A stretch of 64,000 bases of DNA from Eriocheir sinensis (Eukaryota > Arthropoda > Malacostraca > Decapoda > Varunidae): NCBI RefSeq assembly GCF_024679095.1, contig NW_026111777.1:282001-346000 (forward strand), written 5' to 3'. How positions within the stretch are numbered: position 1 is the first letter of the stretch; each line of letters starts with the position of its first letter. The notes under the pieces were generated by a model, which was given only the letters and a program-made list of their open reading frames with translations, had not been told where the DNA came from and did no database searches. Position numbers and translations under genes: made by a program. Of the stretch, positions 33,905 to 46,005 are shown piece by piece.

Positions 33905-34966
33905 TATTAGAATTCGCCATCACAATTATTCGTCGGTTTCTTCCTCCTTGTCATAATGTTCCTCATACGAATGTTCATCTCGGGCTTGCATTTTTGTTCA
34001 TTGTTGGAGAGAGAACTTCCTTGACATTGAAAATACATGGTACATGCAAGATTGGCCGACACATCCGCAGGCCCTGATATTGCATGTTTTTTTCTTCTTT
34101 TTCTGCAGCACAAGAACAGCAGCTACCCTCATAATGAAACCTGGTGCTTGTTGTCGTGATCCTGGCAGTGCAACATGCTGGATGGACTTTCTTTCTTCAT
34201 TCCTTTCCTAACCATACTCAGTGGGGTCTGCATCTGGAGGTTCAAGAAGAGCTCTTCTCCAGATGGCACACTGAAGATGTGCTCTCCTAACATTTTCCCT
34301 GAAGGCCTCTGACGTCGGCGGCAGAGAGCAAAGCTATAGCATTCTACCTGCAGTTTTCTTCCCTGTCCTTGATATCCATGCTTTCACTCTGGCATCAGTC
34401 ACAGCGTTCACTTGATAAATATCATAACAAGCAGACATTAACTTCGTAGCTTGGCTTACAACAGTTTCCATATCAGCAGCTAGATCACCGAGGAGACTAA
34501 GGCTGCACTTGCCATTTTCAGCAGTTTTCCACATTTTCATCTTACCTATGCGATGGTGCATTGGAACTCAGAGCTAGAGCTGGCAAGAGTTCAAGGCATA
34601 AGTCTCCAAGTTTGTCTGCTGTTGCTCTTATGGCAATGACGGCTCTTTCCGACTTTGTAGGAAATAATGTCATGGAGACAGTGTGTGATTGGCTTTAATA
34701 GTGATACAACAGTATACATTTTTATTTACATCAAAGGTCACGGCTCAAGGGCAACAAAAAGTACAAAAAAAAGCCCGTTACTCGCCGCTCTTATAAAAGA
34801 TAAAAGTATAGAGTAGCCAAAAGAGAGGTCTATCTCGGGTGGAGAGGTGTCTTGATACACTCTTCTTGAAAGAGGTCAAGTCACAGGCTGGAGGAAATAC
34901 AAACGAAGGAAGGCTGTTCCGGAGTTTACCAGTGAAGGTGCTGGTTAACTCCTGCGTAAGAGCTTT

Positions 34967-35126
34967 GGACAGTATAGGAATACATAGGAAGAACAGACAC
35001 CAGAAGACCTGGGGGTCTATGGCGAGGGTGTCTGTTTACTACCGCTACTACTAGTAATCTACGTGTGGTAGGACAGGATAGAATAGATGAGGTAGGACAG
35101 GATAGAAAATATGATGTAGGACAGTA
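34967..35126 (-). mobile_element. LINE family D 3' tail nested in LINE A2
   Basis: A 144-bp segment (34975-35118) starts with TAGGAATACATAGG tandem units and matches the 3' UTR of the family D LINE at 16593-16730. The perfect 8-bp duplication GGACAGTA at 34967-34974 and 35119-35126 flanks it. Uninterrupted LINE A3 shows GGACAGTA once, at about 50762-50769. Confidence 0.88.
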
Positions 35127-36486
35127 GAAAGTCGTGTGCAGCGGGGGCGCGGGAGGGGGGGGAGGCATGCAGTTAGCAAGTTCAGAAGAGCAGTCAGCAT
35201 GAAAATATCGATAGAAGATAGAAAGAGAGGCAACATGGCGGCCGAATTAAAGAGGTAGAAGACAATCGGTAAGAGCAGGAGAGCTAATGAGACGAAGAGC
35301 CTTAGACTCCATTCTGTCCAGGAGAGCTGGAAGGAGCCCCCCCACACGTGAGATGCATACTCCATACGAGGGCGGACAAGGCCCCTATAAATGGAAAGCA
35401 TCTGTGCGGGGGAGAAGAACTGGCGGAGACGATACAGAACGCCCAGCCTCGAAGAAGCTGATTTAGTAAGAGAAGAAAAATGAAGTTTCCAGTTGAGATT
35501 TTGAGTTAAGTATAGACCGAGGATGTTTAGTGTTGAAGAAGGTGATAGCTGAGTGTTGTCGAAGAATAGGGGATAGGTGTTTGGAATATAGTGTCGAGTG
35601 GATAGGTGGATAAATTGAGTTTTTGAGGTGTTGAAGGACACCAGGTTTTTCTTGCCCCAATCGGAACTAATAGTAAGGTCTAAGGCTAAGCGTTCTGCAG
35701 CCTCCAGCCTGGAATCGTTTAGTTCTTGTTGTGTGGGTCTTCTATTAAAAGAAGTTGAGTAATGCAGAGTAGAGTCATCAGCGTAAGAATGGATAGAGCA
35801 GTTCGTTTTGGAAAAAAAGATCATTAATGAACAACAGAAAGAGAGTGGGAGATAGGACAGAGCCCTGCGGGACACCATTGTTGATAGATTTAGGGGAAGA
35901 ACAGTGACCGTCTACCACAGCAGAAATAGAGCGGTCAGAAAGGAAACTGGAGATAAAGGTACAGAGAGAATGATAGAATCCGTAGGAGGGTAGTTTGGAA
36001 AGCAAAGTTTTGTGCCAGACCCTATCAAAAGCTTTTGATATGTCCAGCGCAACAGCAAAGGTTTCACCGAAACGGCTAAGAGAGGATGACCAAAAGTCAG
36101 TGAGGAAGGCAAGGAGATCACCAGTAGAACGCCCCTTGTGGAACCCATACTGGCGATTAGATAGATTCTGATAGATGATCAGAAGTGGAAAGGTGCTTTT
36201 GAATCTTCTGGTTAAGGATTGATTCAAAAGATTTAGATAGACAAGATAGTAAAGCTATTGGACGGTAGTTTGAGGGATCGGAACGGTCACCCTTCTTAGG
36301 CACAGGCTGTATGAAGGCGTACTTCCAGCAGGAAGGAAAGGTAGATGTTAACAGGCAGAGGCGAAAGAGTTTGACCAGGTAGGGTGTCAGCACGAAAACA
36401 GTTTTTTTTAAGGACAATAGGAGACACTCTATCAGGTCCATAAGCCTTCTGAGGATTGAGGCCAGAGAGGTCATATAAAACATCAT
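35051..36486 (-). pseudogene. LINE A2 reverse transcriptase (frameshifted)
   Basis: Minus-strand frames at 36157-36486, 35778-36227 and 35051-35878 carry [92 protein letters not shown] (catalytic motif), LGLYLTQNLNWKLH and YRGLVRPRMEYASHVWGG. A few frameshifts separate them. The palm itself looks intact. Confidence 0.88.
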
Positions 36487-38719
36487 TCTTAAGAATCTTA
36501 ATAACAGGTATAAAGAAGTCAGAGGGGGGGATGGGTATGAGGAATATGCCCAGAATCGTACAAAGTGGAGTTTTTAGAGAATTCTTGAGAGAAGAGTTCA
36601 GCGATAGAGATAGATGAGACAGCGGTGCTGCCGTCAGGACTAAGGAGAGGAGGGAAAGAAAAAGTGAAGTTGGAGGAGATATTTTTGGCTAGATGCCAGA
36701 AGTCCCGGGAAGAATTATAAAATGCAAGGTTTTGGCATTTTCTTTTAATGAAGGAGTTTTAGGTAAATCGAAAAATAGATCTGGCACGATTCCGGGAAGA
36801 AATATAAAGATCATGGTTAGCAGGAGTGCGAAGGCTCTGGTACCTTTTGTACTTTTTTTAGTATGATGTACACATCAGTGTCATCTGCAACAACTCCAGC
36901 ATGCTTTCCCTCCTCAGTTGCTGCACGAATGGCTTGTGCAACTACTATTGAATATGCCTCCTCATGGGTGTTTTCCAAATCATGTCCTGAAGTGACGCCT
37001 TCTCGTGATATCTCAGTAGGGATAGGGTTCTGCCCAGTCACGACCAGTTTGCTGTGGTATCCTTCAACAACTGTGGTGTCATTCACAAGAGTCTCTACTA
37101 TGATCTGGATAAGTTGTTTCTTATTCTCTGGGATGCTGAGAAGTCGGTTCTGAGGGGGAAGTGGAGACTTGGAAGAAAGCTGGAACACCTTGTAGCCACT
37201 AGTCCTCTAGTCTTGCGAGTAGAACACTTTGTACTGAACTCGATGTACCTATCAAACACAAGGTAGACATCTCCAATGCTCAATCTTCGCTGCAAATAGT
37301 GCTTGAAAGACTCCACGCAGTCGCTGACCAGAGCTTGGTTAGTTTTACTTGAAACTGGCCATGGGACAACCCAGAGGACTGCACACAGTGCACAGTCATC
37401 CAGAACAGTACAGTCGATCTTGTCAGTATTCCTCACTGGCACCGCAACTCTTGTCTGCTTCTTCAGAACAGCTTTGGACTTGCAGTCTCATTTCTCCTGA
37501 AATGACTACACACAATTTGGGTCAGTGAAATATCAGGTACATATATACAGTGTAGCATACTTAATTTACCAATACAGATAATTTCAATAAGTAGAGTGAA
37601 ATGTCCACCAGTATTAAGAAAGGCACATATATAACTCTTGAGGTACCGCAAATATGATGATGATGATGGCATGGTATTATGGCTTAACTGAGTCATCAAA
37701 CAGAGCTGTGGGGATGGGTGTTAGTTCATAGGAGAGAACGTCTTTGAAGTCCACATTTTTAGAACTGGCTTGTAGTCCAATAACTCTTGAGAAGATGAGT
37801 TCTGTATCATACATGACTTTAGGCCATCTTTTATTCCCTTTCCTATCACGGACATGGTGGTGACTCTTTTTTACTATTGTTCCAATACCCATTTGGCAAA
37901 TATTTCTGAAACTCAGCAACCTGCTCCTCAGCAATGCTTAGTGACTTGTCAACATTCACTGATGATGGAGCAACATAACCAGTGGCTAAGTTGACAAGTT
38001 GATCTGGATGTGCATCAGGACTGAGAGGGTGGATACACATATCAATCATCTTTCTGATTTCATATCTGTCTTTCTTATCACTTTCCATACGAGCAACTGA
38101 CTCCTCTTTGTGAGTCCTCTGGAATCTTTCATCAACTGTCTCACCCCTCATGCCAGCCAACTCCTCCATTAACTGGCTGCACACATGACGGCTGAGGGCC
38201 CATGCTTTCAGGGTTTCTGGTCTGAGTGTGACTCCAACAATTCCAGCTCGCCCATGCCCATACCTCATGAAGGTTGATTCTATGAACATGTCACTCCAGA
38301 CACCATTCCATAGCCCCTCCATATGCCGCATGACATGTTTGCCATTCAGGAAATCAGCAAAGATATCTGATGGTAGTTTCCCAATCGTTCTCAGGTAGAT
38401 CAAAAGTACTCTGGCATAGTTTGAGTGCCCTGCAGCAAAGACATATACTATCATTGCTTTCACACACTCTACATGCAGGGACCAATCTGCCTCTCTCTCT
38501 GCTCTGACATATGCCATCATGATGAGGACAGGCTTTATGAGGCAGTCAGTCCATACTCTTCATGTACGGCTCTGGTTTGCTCTATTTTCCAAATTCTCCA
38601 TGAGGTCTTCATAACACTTGGCTGAAGTGTCTTCAAGGATTGGTTCAAGGATTACTTCTGCCACCATTCGTGAAGCTCGTAAACACTGTGGAAACTTCTT
38701 GCCTGTGAGCATTTTCTTA

Positions 38720-39018
38720 AAGTTATATAATTAAGATATTTTATTTCCCACTTCTGGATAGCGACGCAAGCAACAAAAACAATCCAGCAAACGAGGGAGC
38801 AAAATTAGAAAAAAATAATCGAGAATTATAATCACATACATCTAGTCCTGTGCTGAAAATTGCTCAAGGCTGACAGATGTCCAGCAGGTGGATTAATAAT
38901 GTTGGGTGTGTAGACAACATTTTGGGCCTATAAAAAAAAAAATTATACCCATATGCAAGGTTAGGCAAAAAAAAAAAATCCTTCGGCTGCCGGACTATAC
39001 TAGAAAAGCCCATCACAG
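38720..39018. other. No gene recognised
   Basis: Short AT-rich spacer between the multi-copy gene and LINE E, with A-runs at 38930-38980. Confidence 0.5.
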
Positions 39019-39355
39019 AGGAAACATGGAAACATGGAAATGCAGGCAACATAAAGCCTATTGGCTCACTACGAGGTTGCCCGCTTGGGTGATTTAATCT
39101 GCTCGACAGCCACTTGTGGCTTGAGGAGCAGATGAAAGCACCTCGATATTGAGGAGCAGATGAAAGCACCTCGTTATTCAGTTTACTCCCTACGCAGCGA
39201 AATGACGGTCGATTCTACATTTAAAGGAGTTGATGGTATTCGCATTTACTGCTTCTGAGGGAAGATTGTTCCAGTGGCGGATGACTCGGTTTGAAAAGAA
39301 TATCCTTCCAATGTCTGTGTTACATCGACTCGACTGAATGGGTAAACCATTATTT

Positions 39356-40417
39356 CTAGAATTTGGAGTAATCGACGTTATTGAACTTTTTCAGGTACTT
39401 GAAGACTTGAATCATATCCCCTCTTAGGCGTCTTTTCTCCAATGTAAAGAGATTGAGTCGCTTGAGTCGTTCCTCGTACGGTTGAGCCCTTAAGGTTGAA
39501 ATCATCTTCGTTGCGCGTCGTTGAATCCTTTCTAGTAAATCAATGTCCTTTCTGTAATTAGGAGACCAGAACTGTACTGCATACTCGAGGTGCGGTCTTA
39601 CCATGGAATTATACAAGGACAGCATCACGTCTGGTGTTTTACACTCGAAGTTCCTCGCTATGAACCCGAGCATAGTGTTGGCTTTGTTATATGCTTTTTT
39701 ACAGAGATTCGCGTGTTTCAGGTCACTGCTGTTAGTGACTCCAAGATCCTTTTCCTCCTGCATCGCCTGCAGAGGTTTCCCATTCATGATGTATGTGTGG
39801 TTACTATTTTGGGACCTAATGTGCATGACTTTGCATTTGTCAACATTAAAGGACATTTGCCATTTTTCCGACCATTCGATAATGTGATTGAGGTCTTTGT
39901 GAATGATTTCGCAGTCGGTCTTTGTGAGGGCCTTTTCACCCACCTTGGTGTCGTCAGCAAATTTTGATATTGTGGATTTCAGTCCTGATTCTAGGTCATT
40001 GATATATTTGATAAGGAGGATGGGTCCCAGCACTGACCCTTGAGGCTTTCCACTAGTGACTGGAAGCCAAGCGGAAGGCTGTCCGTTCAGTAGTACTCGT
40101 TGTTTTCTGCCGGTGAGTCAATCTCTTATCCACGCGATCAGATTGGCTCCAATGCCTGCCGAGTGGAGTTTCTTAAGGAGTCGCTCGTGCGTTATCTTGT
40201 CGAAGGCTTTCTGAAAGTCCAGGTATATAACATCACTGGGGATGTGGGCATCCCAGTTCTTATATATACCTTGGAAGAAGTCTAATAAAGTCGTTAGGCA
40301 GGAGCGCTTGTTTCTGAAGCCATGCTGAGTTTCGGAGATTATATTATTGTCTTCTAGAAACTTAACAAGTTTGTCTCTAATAATCTTTTCGAGTATTTTT
40401 CCTACCACTGATGTCAA
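39356..40417 (-). pseudogene. LINE E reverse transcriptase
   Basis: One minus-strand frame with a single in-frame TGA near 40113 (Trp equivalent, in IRD-stop-LTGRKQ). Blocks: [118 protein letters not shown] and RRATKMISTL. Downstream of the stop at 39356 the C-terminal motif (RHWNNLPSEAVN-like, INSFK) continues in other frames to about 39200. Confidence 0.9.
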
Positions 40418-40466
40418 ACTTATAGGCCTGTAGTTTAACGCAACGCTTTTGTCTCCTTTTTTTTTT

Positions 40467-41324
40467 TTAAATCGGTGTTACGTTCGCCATCTTCCACTCT
40501 TCCGGGACCTTGTTGAGTTGAACTGACCGGTTAAATACGTTAGTGAGTGGTTGAAGTATTTGGTGTTTAAGCTCTTTTAATAACCGCGGGGACAAACTGT
40601 CAGGTCCCGTTGACTTGTTCGTGCCGAGTTTGTCGAAGTACTTTTTCACTTCTAGGTCGCATATTGAGTCAGTTTCCAGGGGAGTGATCCCCCTCGGCGG
40701 GTCAGGGCCCTCGGGAATGGTTTCGATGTCCTCGACTGTGAATACGGATGCGAAGTTACTGTTGAGGATTCTGACCATCTGTTTACTGTCCTGAGTTACA
40801 GATCCAGTTTCGTCTGTCAGGGGACCAATATTGGATTTTACTTTCTTTTTCGATCTTATGTACGTGAAAAAAATCTTGGAGTTAGTTTTGTTTTCGCGCG
40901 CTATTTGCTTTTCATATTTACGTTTGCTACTCCGAATAAGGCTGCGACAAGCTTTGAGGCTGTTGTGGTACTGTGTACGGGCTTCGGCCGTGGCATTCTC
41001 TTTCATCAGATTATAATTCCTTTTTTTTAGGTTTACTGCCCTTTTTATTTCTCTGGTCATCCACGGTGGATCTACGGCCCCATTTACTCGCCTGGATTTC
41101 GTAGGCACTGTACCCTTCTCTACCTGCAACAGCTTATCTTTGAAGACGTTCCACGCGTTGTCGATTGTATTGTCGGTGAGGTCAAGTTGGTCCCAGGTCG
41201 TAGGGGGAAGCAGCGCAAGGGCTAAGTTGAAATTTGCTCTTTTGTAATCTGGTATCACTGACGGATTATCTACGAGTTTGTGACATATGTTGACAGTAAA
41301 ACAGATTAAGTGGTGATCGCAACC

Positions 41325-41335
<11 letters not shown>
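40467..41335 (-). pseudogene. LINE E endonuclease end, linker and RT start
   Basis: It opens with CDHHLICFTVN (last endonuclease block, Ser of SDH changed to Cys), then PPTTWDQLDLTDNTID, NGAVDPPWMTREIKRAVNLK, KRKYEKQIARENKTNSKIFF, KSTGPDSLSPRLLKEL and EEWKMANVTPI. A frameshift in the T-run at 40459-40469 separates it from the RT frame below. Confidence 0.88.

Positions 41336-41404
<69 letters not shown>
41331..41404. repeat. (CA)n microsatellite at the LINE E 5' break
   Basis: About 74 bp of pure CA abutting the truncated LINE. Confidence 0.95.
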
Positions 41405-41405
<1 letters not shown>

Positions 41406-41672
41406 AAACTTCTGTGGAATTAGTGTCCGAGAAAGTTTTTTTTGTCCTTATTCGGACGGTGGCGTGTCAGCAAACTTGTCATTATTATTCCTGAAACATG
41501 GGAGCTGAAAAGGTCAAAATAGAGAATAACAGCGGTCAACAGTAATGAGACCAGATAAAAGTTGTGCGGATGAACATAATGCCACGTACTATCGACCTTT
41601 GTAAAACTATTGATGAGTAAGAACGAACGAGACCCTGAATATAAAGCCAAAAAATAAAGTCGCTGTTTCGTT

Positions 41673-41744
<72 letters not shown>

Positions 41745-42332
41745 TAATGATGAAATGCATGGTAAACAAAGGGAACTGTCATTGTATGCAAAAAAAGTAA
41801 TAAAAATTCGCCTCTCACACAAAAAAATCATATCATACAAGTAAGAAATGCCTTCTAACGGGGAAAACAGAAATGCAATCACGCAGAACAAAAAAAATAT
41901 ATATATTTGGCGAATCAATGAAGCAAATCCTGATATCCAAAACACGACAAACGGCCGCGTGAAGAAACAAAGAAACATGAACTAAATAAGAAAAAAAGAA
42001 AATGTAAAAAAAAAAAAAATTATGCAAATCTATTCGACAAAATTAACATATATAAGAAAATAATCATTGGTAACTCATCCACTTGAACAACTTAGGAACG
42101 TAGGAAGAATTGGGAGAGAAAGTGAAGTAGGAGCAGAATATGGAAGAAGAGTTATTAAGAGTAGGAATTGAAGGAGGGTGAAAGATGAGGCAATGAAGTA
42201 GCAAAAAGGAGGAGAAGGCAGAGGAAGATAAAAAAATAGAGGAAAGAAGAGGAGGAAGAACAGCAGGAGAAGGGGAAGGAGGAGAAGAAAGATAACAGAG
42301 GTAGAGGAGAAACATGCAGGCTTAAGGATGAT

Positions 42333-42412
<80 letters not shown>

Positions 42413-42610
42413 GCATGCATGCCTTTTTAATGTTGGGCATGAAAAGAAAACCATGTCGAGTGTAGGAACACATGTATGCTTTTAGAGCGGATTACTCAGT
42501 CCTACTCTCTCTCTCTCTCTCTCTCGTAGGTAAACAGGCTAGCATCATGTAAGCGGACAGGTGGAAATGTCAGCAGGCAGGAAATCAGACAGGCAGTAAG
42601 TGAAAGACAC
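41405..42610. repeat. Non-coding; (CT)n(TA)n, purine tract and (GA)n
   Basis: (CT)n(TA)n at 41678-41740, a G/A-rich stretch at 42085-42310, pure (GA)n at 42332-42409 and (CT)n at 42505-42527. Open frames here are compositional. Confidence 0.75.
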
Positions 42611-42799
42611 AAGGTGGAAGGACGGGCAGGTGCCCCGTCCCTTCCCCGTAGATTCTACCGGAGTCTTGCATTATTTTTTGGCTGGGAATCAATCATTATT
42701 TTAAAGGCGGTGAGATTGCTTCAGAGCCTCTTGAAAAAAATGTATCCTCGTATATTGTGGGAAGCATATTTTTTTATTTTTTTTAGCTCAGGTTCAGGT

Positions 42800-43480
42800 T
42801 CCCTCGACTCCCCCTTCCTCGTTCCCTCTTTATCATACCTCCGTTTTTCTTTTATTCATCACTTCGCCCCTGTCCTACTCCTCCTGCTCCCTCGTTCTGT
42901 TATTATCCTTCCATTCTTTCTTCAATCATCACCTTACTCCTCCCTTCACTTCTCTCTTCCTTGTTTCCTGTTCCATTCTTTCTTCATTCATCACCTCTCC
43001 GCTTTCCTTCGTTTCAACTTCCTTCGTTCCATTCTTAGCATCCTTCCATTCTTTCTTCAACCATCACCTTCCTCCTTCCCTCACTTTTCCCTTCCTTGTT
43101 CCCTCCTTTCCTTCTTCCTTAATTCATCACATCACCACTTTCCTTCGTTTCCCCTTCCTTCGTTCCATCTTTATCACCCTTGTATTCTTCCTTCAATCAT
43201 GAACTTGCTCCTTCCCTCATGTCTCCCTTCAATTTTCCCTCTTCCATTCTTGCTCCATTCACCAACTAACCTTTCCCTCACTTCTACCATCCTCGTTTCC
43301 TCTTTCTAATCCTTCCACTCTTTTTCCATCAATATTTCCATCAATCTCATTACCCTTCCCTCATTCTCTTCTCATCCTCCCATTCTTCTGCCATTCACTC
43401 GCCTTGCCTCCTAACTTCACTTACCCATCCTTCATTCTCTTCTCATTCTTCCATTCTTCTTCCATTTACTCGCCTTGCTT
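42800..43480. repeat. Degenerate pyrimidine-rich tandem repeat
   Basis: Units resembling CCATTCTTTCTTCAATCATC followed by CCTTCCTTCGTTTCC recur every 60-90 bp with many indels. The plus strand is almost purine-free. The 231-codon frame at 42614-43309 is a by-product. Confidence 0.65.
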
Positions 43481-43659
43481 CTTTCACTCACTAACGGCCT
43501 TGGTATCGATCCCTCAATGCTTTCGTGACGTTCCTGTAACGCACTTCCATTGGGCAAGAATAAACCAGAAGTAAGGGGGAGGAGGGGAATGAGATCAAGA
43601 AGAGGGAGAGAGAGGAGTAGGAATAGGAATGGGCTAAGGAGGAGGAGGAGGAGGAGCCC

Positions 43660-44292
43660 ATAATAAGCAGAGGTGGGCGCGGTACTGAAAAATCAGAAGT
43701 GCGGTTGAGGTAGTGCGGTACTTTTTTCCGGAGTAGTGCAGTTGCGGTAATGCGGTCCCATTTTTTTTCTTTCCCAGTGCGGTACGCGGTGTGCGGTACT
43801 GCGGTAGCGGTAGTCAAAATAAAAAATACTTCAGTCCATATCCTGGCTATCCAAACAAAGGACACATGCTTAAAATAGTACAATGAAAAATCGGACGGCA
43901 CCACGGACGGGTCTGGGGGTGAAATGGCCGGCACCACGCGGGTTAAAGAAGACTCGCAGTGTAGTAGTTTAGTCTGTTTATTTAGTATTTAATTTTGAAC
44001 AATAACTGAAATGTCAAAATCATTGAAACACTGATTCTGATGACTGATACCGATTGAGTCCAATTCACCGTAAAAAAAAAAAAAAAAAAATATGTGAGCA
44101 TGCCGCGCTGCAAATGTCGTCTTCGATAGTTTTCAAAGTACCGGAAAAAAGTATCGCAGGATGTTTTAGTGCGGTCCGCGGTAGTGCGGTATTTTCAGAA
44201 ACTTTGTGGTAGTGCGGTACTTTTTTGTGATGCGGTACTACCACCCTACCGCACCGCACTAAGTACCGCACTTGCCCACCTCTGCTAGTAAG
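43660..44292. mobile_element. hAT-type MITE, ~617 bp
   Basis: Ends CAGAGGTGGGCGCGGTACT and (inverted) CAGAGGTGGGCAAGTGCGGT. Subterminal regions are crowded with GTGCGGTACT and TGCGGTAGTGCGG on both sides. Flanking octamers ATAATAAG (43660-43667) and CTAGTAAG (44285-44292) agree at six of eight positions, an aged 8-bp target duplication. Non-coding. Confidence 0.75.
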
Positions 44293-45070
44293 ACGGTAAA
44301 AAAGTGAGGAAACAGGCGAAGGAGGTTGGAGTGGAATGTTCAGAAAGAGAAGGAATTAATGTTAAAGACACACAATGAAAAAGGAGAACGAAAGAGTATT
44401 GCATGTGACTTAAGAGAGAGTTAAATGTCAGAGAGAATTGATGCCGTGAAAACCAAGGAGGAGGAGTTCGGAATAAAATGAAAATTGTGTGTATATATAG
44501 TTAAAAAGGATGGGAATGCTAGTGGGAAAGGAGAATACATGTGAAATAGTAAAGTAGAAAGTAAGGTTAGTAAAAAAATAAAGTAAGGGAAGGTTAAGAA
44601 CGGCAGCATGTGAGTCAATTTAAGATAAGAAGTAAAGGAAGAGAATGAAAGTTGAAAATTCAGGTGGTGAAGGATCATTGTAAAAAAAAAAATGAAAGGA
44701 AGGAAAAAAATGAAATTAGAATGATAATATAAAGGAGTGTGAGAGAGATAGGGAGAGTAGAAATGAGAAAAGTGAAAAGAGAAACAGCCTGAATCTGGAG
44801 GGTGGGAGATGGTGGTATCAAGTAAAAAGAAAATGTTAAGAGAGAAGAAAGAGGACGAGTAAGAAAGACAATGTGAAGGAGAGGAGAATGAAAAGTAAGA
44901 AAGGAGTAAACGAAATGAGAGGGGGAGAAAGAGGATGGCGCTGGTGAAGAATAGAGAAAAGGTCAGAACGAAAGAGTTGGAAGGAGGAGGAGTAAGAGCA
45001 ACAGCATAAAAGAAATAGTAGACGGAAAGGTTAGAAGAGAGAAACTGAAGAGAGAAGAGGAAGAGAAAGG
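44293..45070. repeat. Purine-rich tract
   Basis: Nearly 800 bp of A/G-rich plus strand. It is low complexity without a clear period. A 220-codon minus-strand frame is compositional. Confidence 0.6.
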
Positions 45071-45249
45071 GCGTGTCGACCAAGTACTGCGCTTGTGGGT
45101 TCCTGATGGGGCTAATTTGCGGCCCACATACAATGAACGGGCATCAAGATCAACCTGCGGCAAAACGTTTGGCACTTTTCTTCTCCTCTTATTCTCGTGA
45201 TATTTTTTTTTTTTTTTGTTGTTGTCTTAGCGTGTGTACGTGCGTGTGT

Positions 45250-45501
45250 AACTCACCATGGCCTGATCACGAACTGGACTCCCCATCGCCATCATGTACT
45301 CTCCCGATTAAAGCAAGGCTCATTAGTCGATCCCTAGGTATTGCTGGAACCTGTACACACCACACACACCATTCCCCTTGCTCAAAGAAGGACAGTAACC
45401 GCTTCTTGTCAGTGAAAAATTCCGGCCTGAGCGAGTCGAACCTCCGCCTGTGAGTTCGTCAAGCCTGGCAGCGCAGAGCTTTACCACTGAGCTACTGGAG
45501 C

Positions 45502-45503
<2 letters not shown>
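45250..45503 (-). mobile_element. tRNA-derived SINE (type 2)
   Basis: Minus-strand head CTCCAGTAGCTCAGTGGTAA (box A TAGCTCAGTGG) and GGAGGTTCGACTCGCTCAGG (box B GGTTCGACTC), then a non-tRNA body to about 45250. The head differs from type 1. Another GT microsatellite (45503-45544) borders the 5' end. Confidence 0.65.
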
Positions 45504-45544
<41 letters not shown>

Positions 45545-45547
<3 letters not shown>

Positions 45548-45936
45548 ATGGACATATTTTTATATATTGTGTTCAATTTAGGTGTCTTTGCTTTATCTAA
45601 TCATCTTTTTACTTGCTTAATATGCTGATTTATATGTTCTTACTTTAGTTTTCTTATGTCGTTGAATTTGTGTTTCTTAATCTTCATTTCAGTTTTAGGT
45701 CTTTATTTTATGTGTTTTATGAACATTGTTCTTAGATAATGTGTTTAATTTAGGTTTCTTTGTTTTATTTTTTCATTCGATTTACTTGTTGATTCGATTT
45801 ACTTTACTTGCTGTTTCCCGGCTATTTTTTGTTAGCACATCCCTTGTGATACCGCACCACACATTAATATTTTGTAAATGCATGTTAGGACAATTAATCA
45901 AAATTTTGTTTGTGGTCAATACTAAATTATCTATCT

Positions 45937-45986
<50 letters not shown>

Positions 45987-46005
45987 CCGGCTGGCTGTTT
46001 GTCTG
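45545..46005. other. No gene; (GT)n
   Basis: AT-rich spacer. (GT)n at 45935-45983 borders the truncated family B LINE. Confidence 0.6.

Larger units (their letters stand above)
34711..36864 (-). mobile_element. LINE family A copy A2, inserted in the multi-copy gene
   Basis: The element proper is about 34718-36859 on the minus strand, with a short A-rich tail at 34718-34730. The flanking repeat AGTAT (34711-34715 and 36860-36864) is the target duplication. Removing the LINE brings the gene's DVYII codons next to LYHY in frame. It is 5'-truncated in the linker before the RT. A family D tail is inserted at 34975-35118. Confidence 0.9.
33905..38716 (-). pseudogene. Broken copy of a multi-copy gene family of unknown function
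   Basis: Minus-strand pieces in order: KMLTGKKFPQCLRASRM (about 38716), MMAYVRAEREADWSLHVE, FAAGHSNYARVLLIYLR, HMEGLWNGVWSDMFIEST, KAWALSRHVCSQL, TELIFSRVIGLQAS, FDDS; then LWVVPWP, DVYLVFDRYIEFS, KLVVTGQNP, VVADDTDVYII (about 36870); then, past LINE A2, RATADKLGDLCLELLPALAL, HRIGKMKMWK, SLPPTSEAFRENVRRAH and a Cys-containing tail ending near 33905. From memory this resembles an uncharacterised protein repeated in many fish and invertebrate genomes. The DDTDV block recalls PIN/FEN-like nucleases, which is weak evidence. A putative 180-bp intron lies at about 37500-37686. In-frame stops near 37489 and 38555, frameshifts and the LINE insertion make it non-functional. Confidence 0.6.
39019..41335 (-). 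mobile_element. LINE family E (CR1-like), 5'-truncated
   Basis: The minus-strand element starts at the last endonuclease block (next to (CA)n at 41331-41404), has a long linker, RT and C-terminal domain, and ends with tandem CATGTTTC-type units at 39021-39038. The terminal octamer repeat differs from those of families B and D. The coding part is damaged at only a few sites. Confidence 0.9.

Noticed and set aside
42614..43309. 231-codon open frame
   Set aside because: It falls in the degenerate T/C tandem repeat and is compositional.
44421..45083. 220-codon minus-strand open frame
   Set aside because: Complement of a purine-rich tract. Apparent hydrophobic segments come from TTC/TTT codons.
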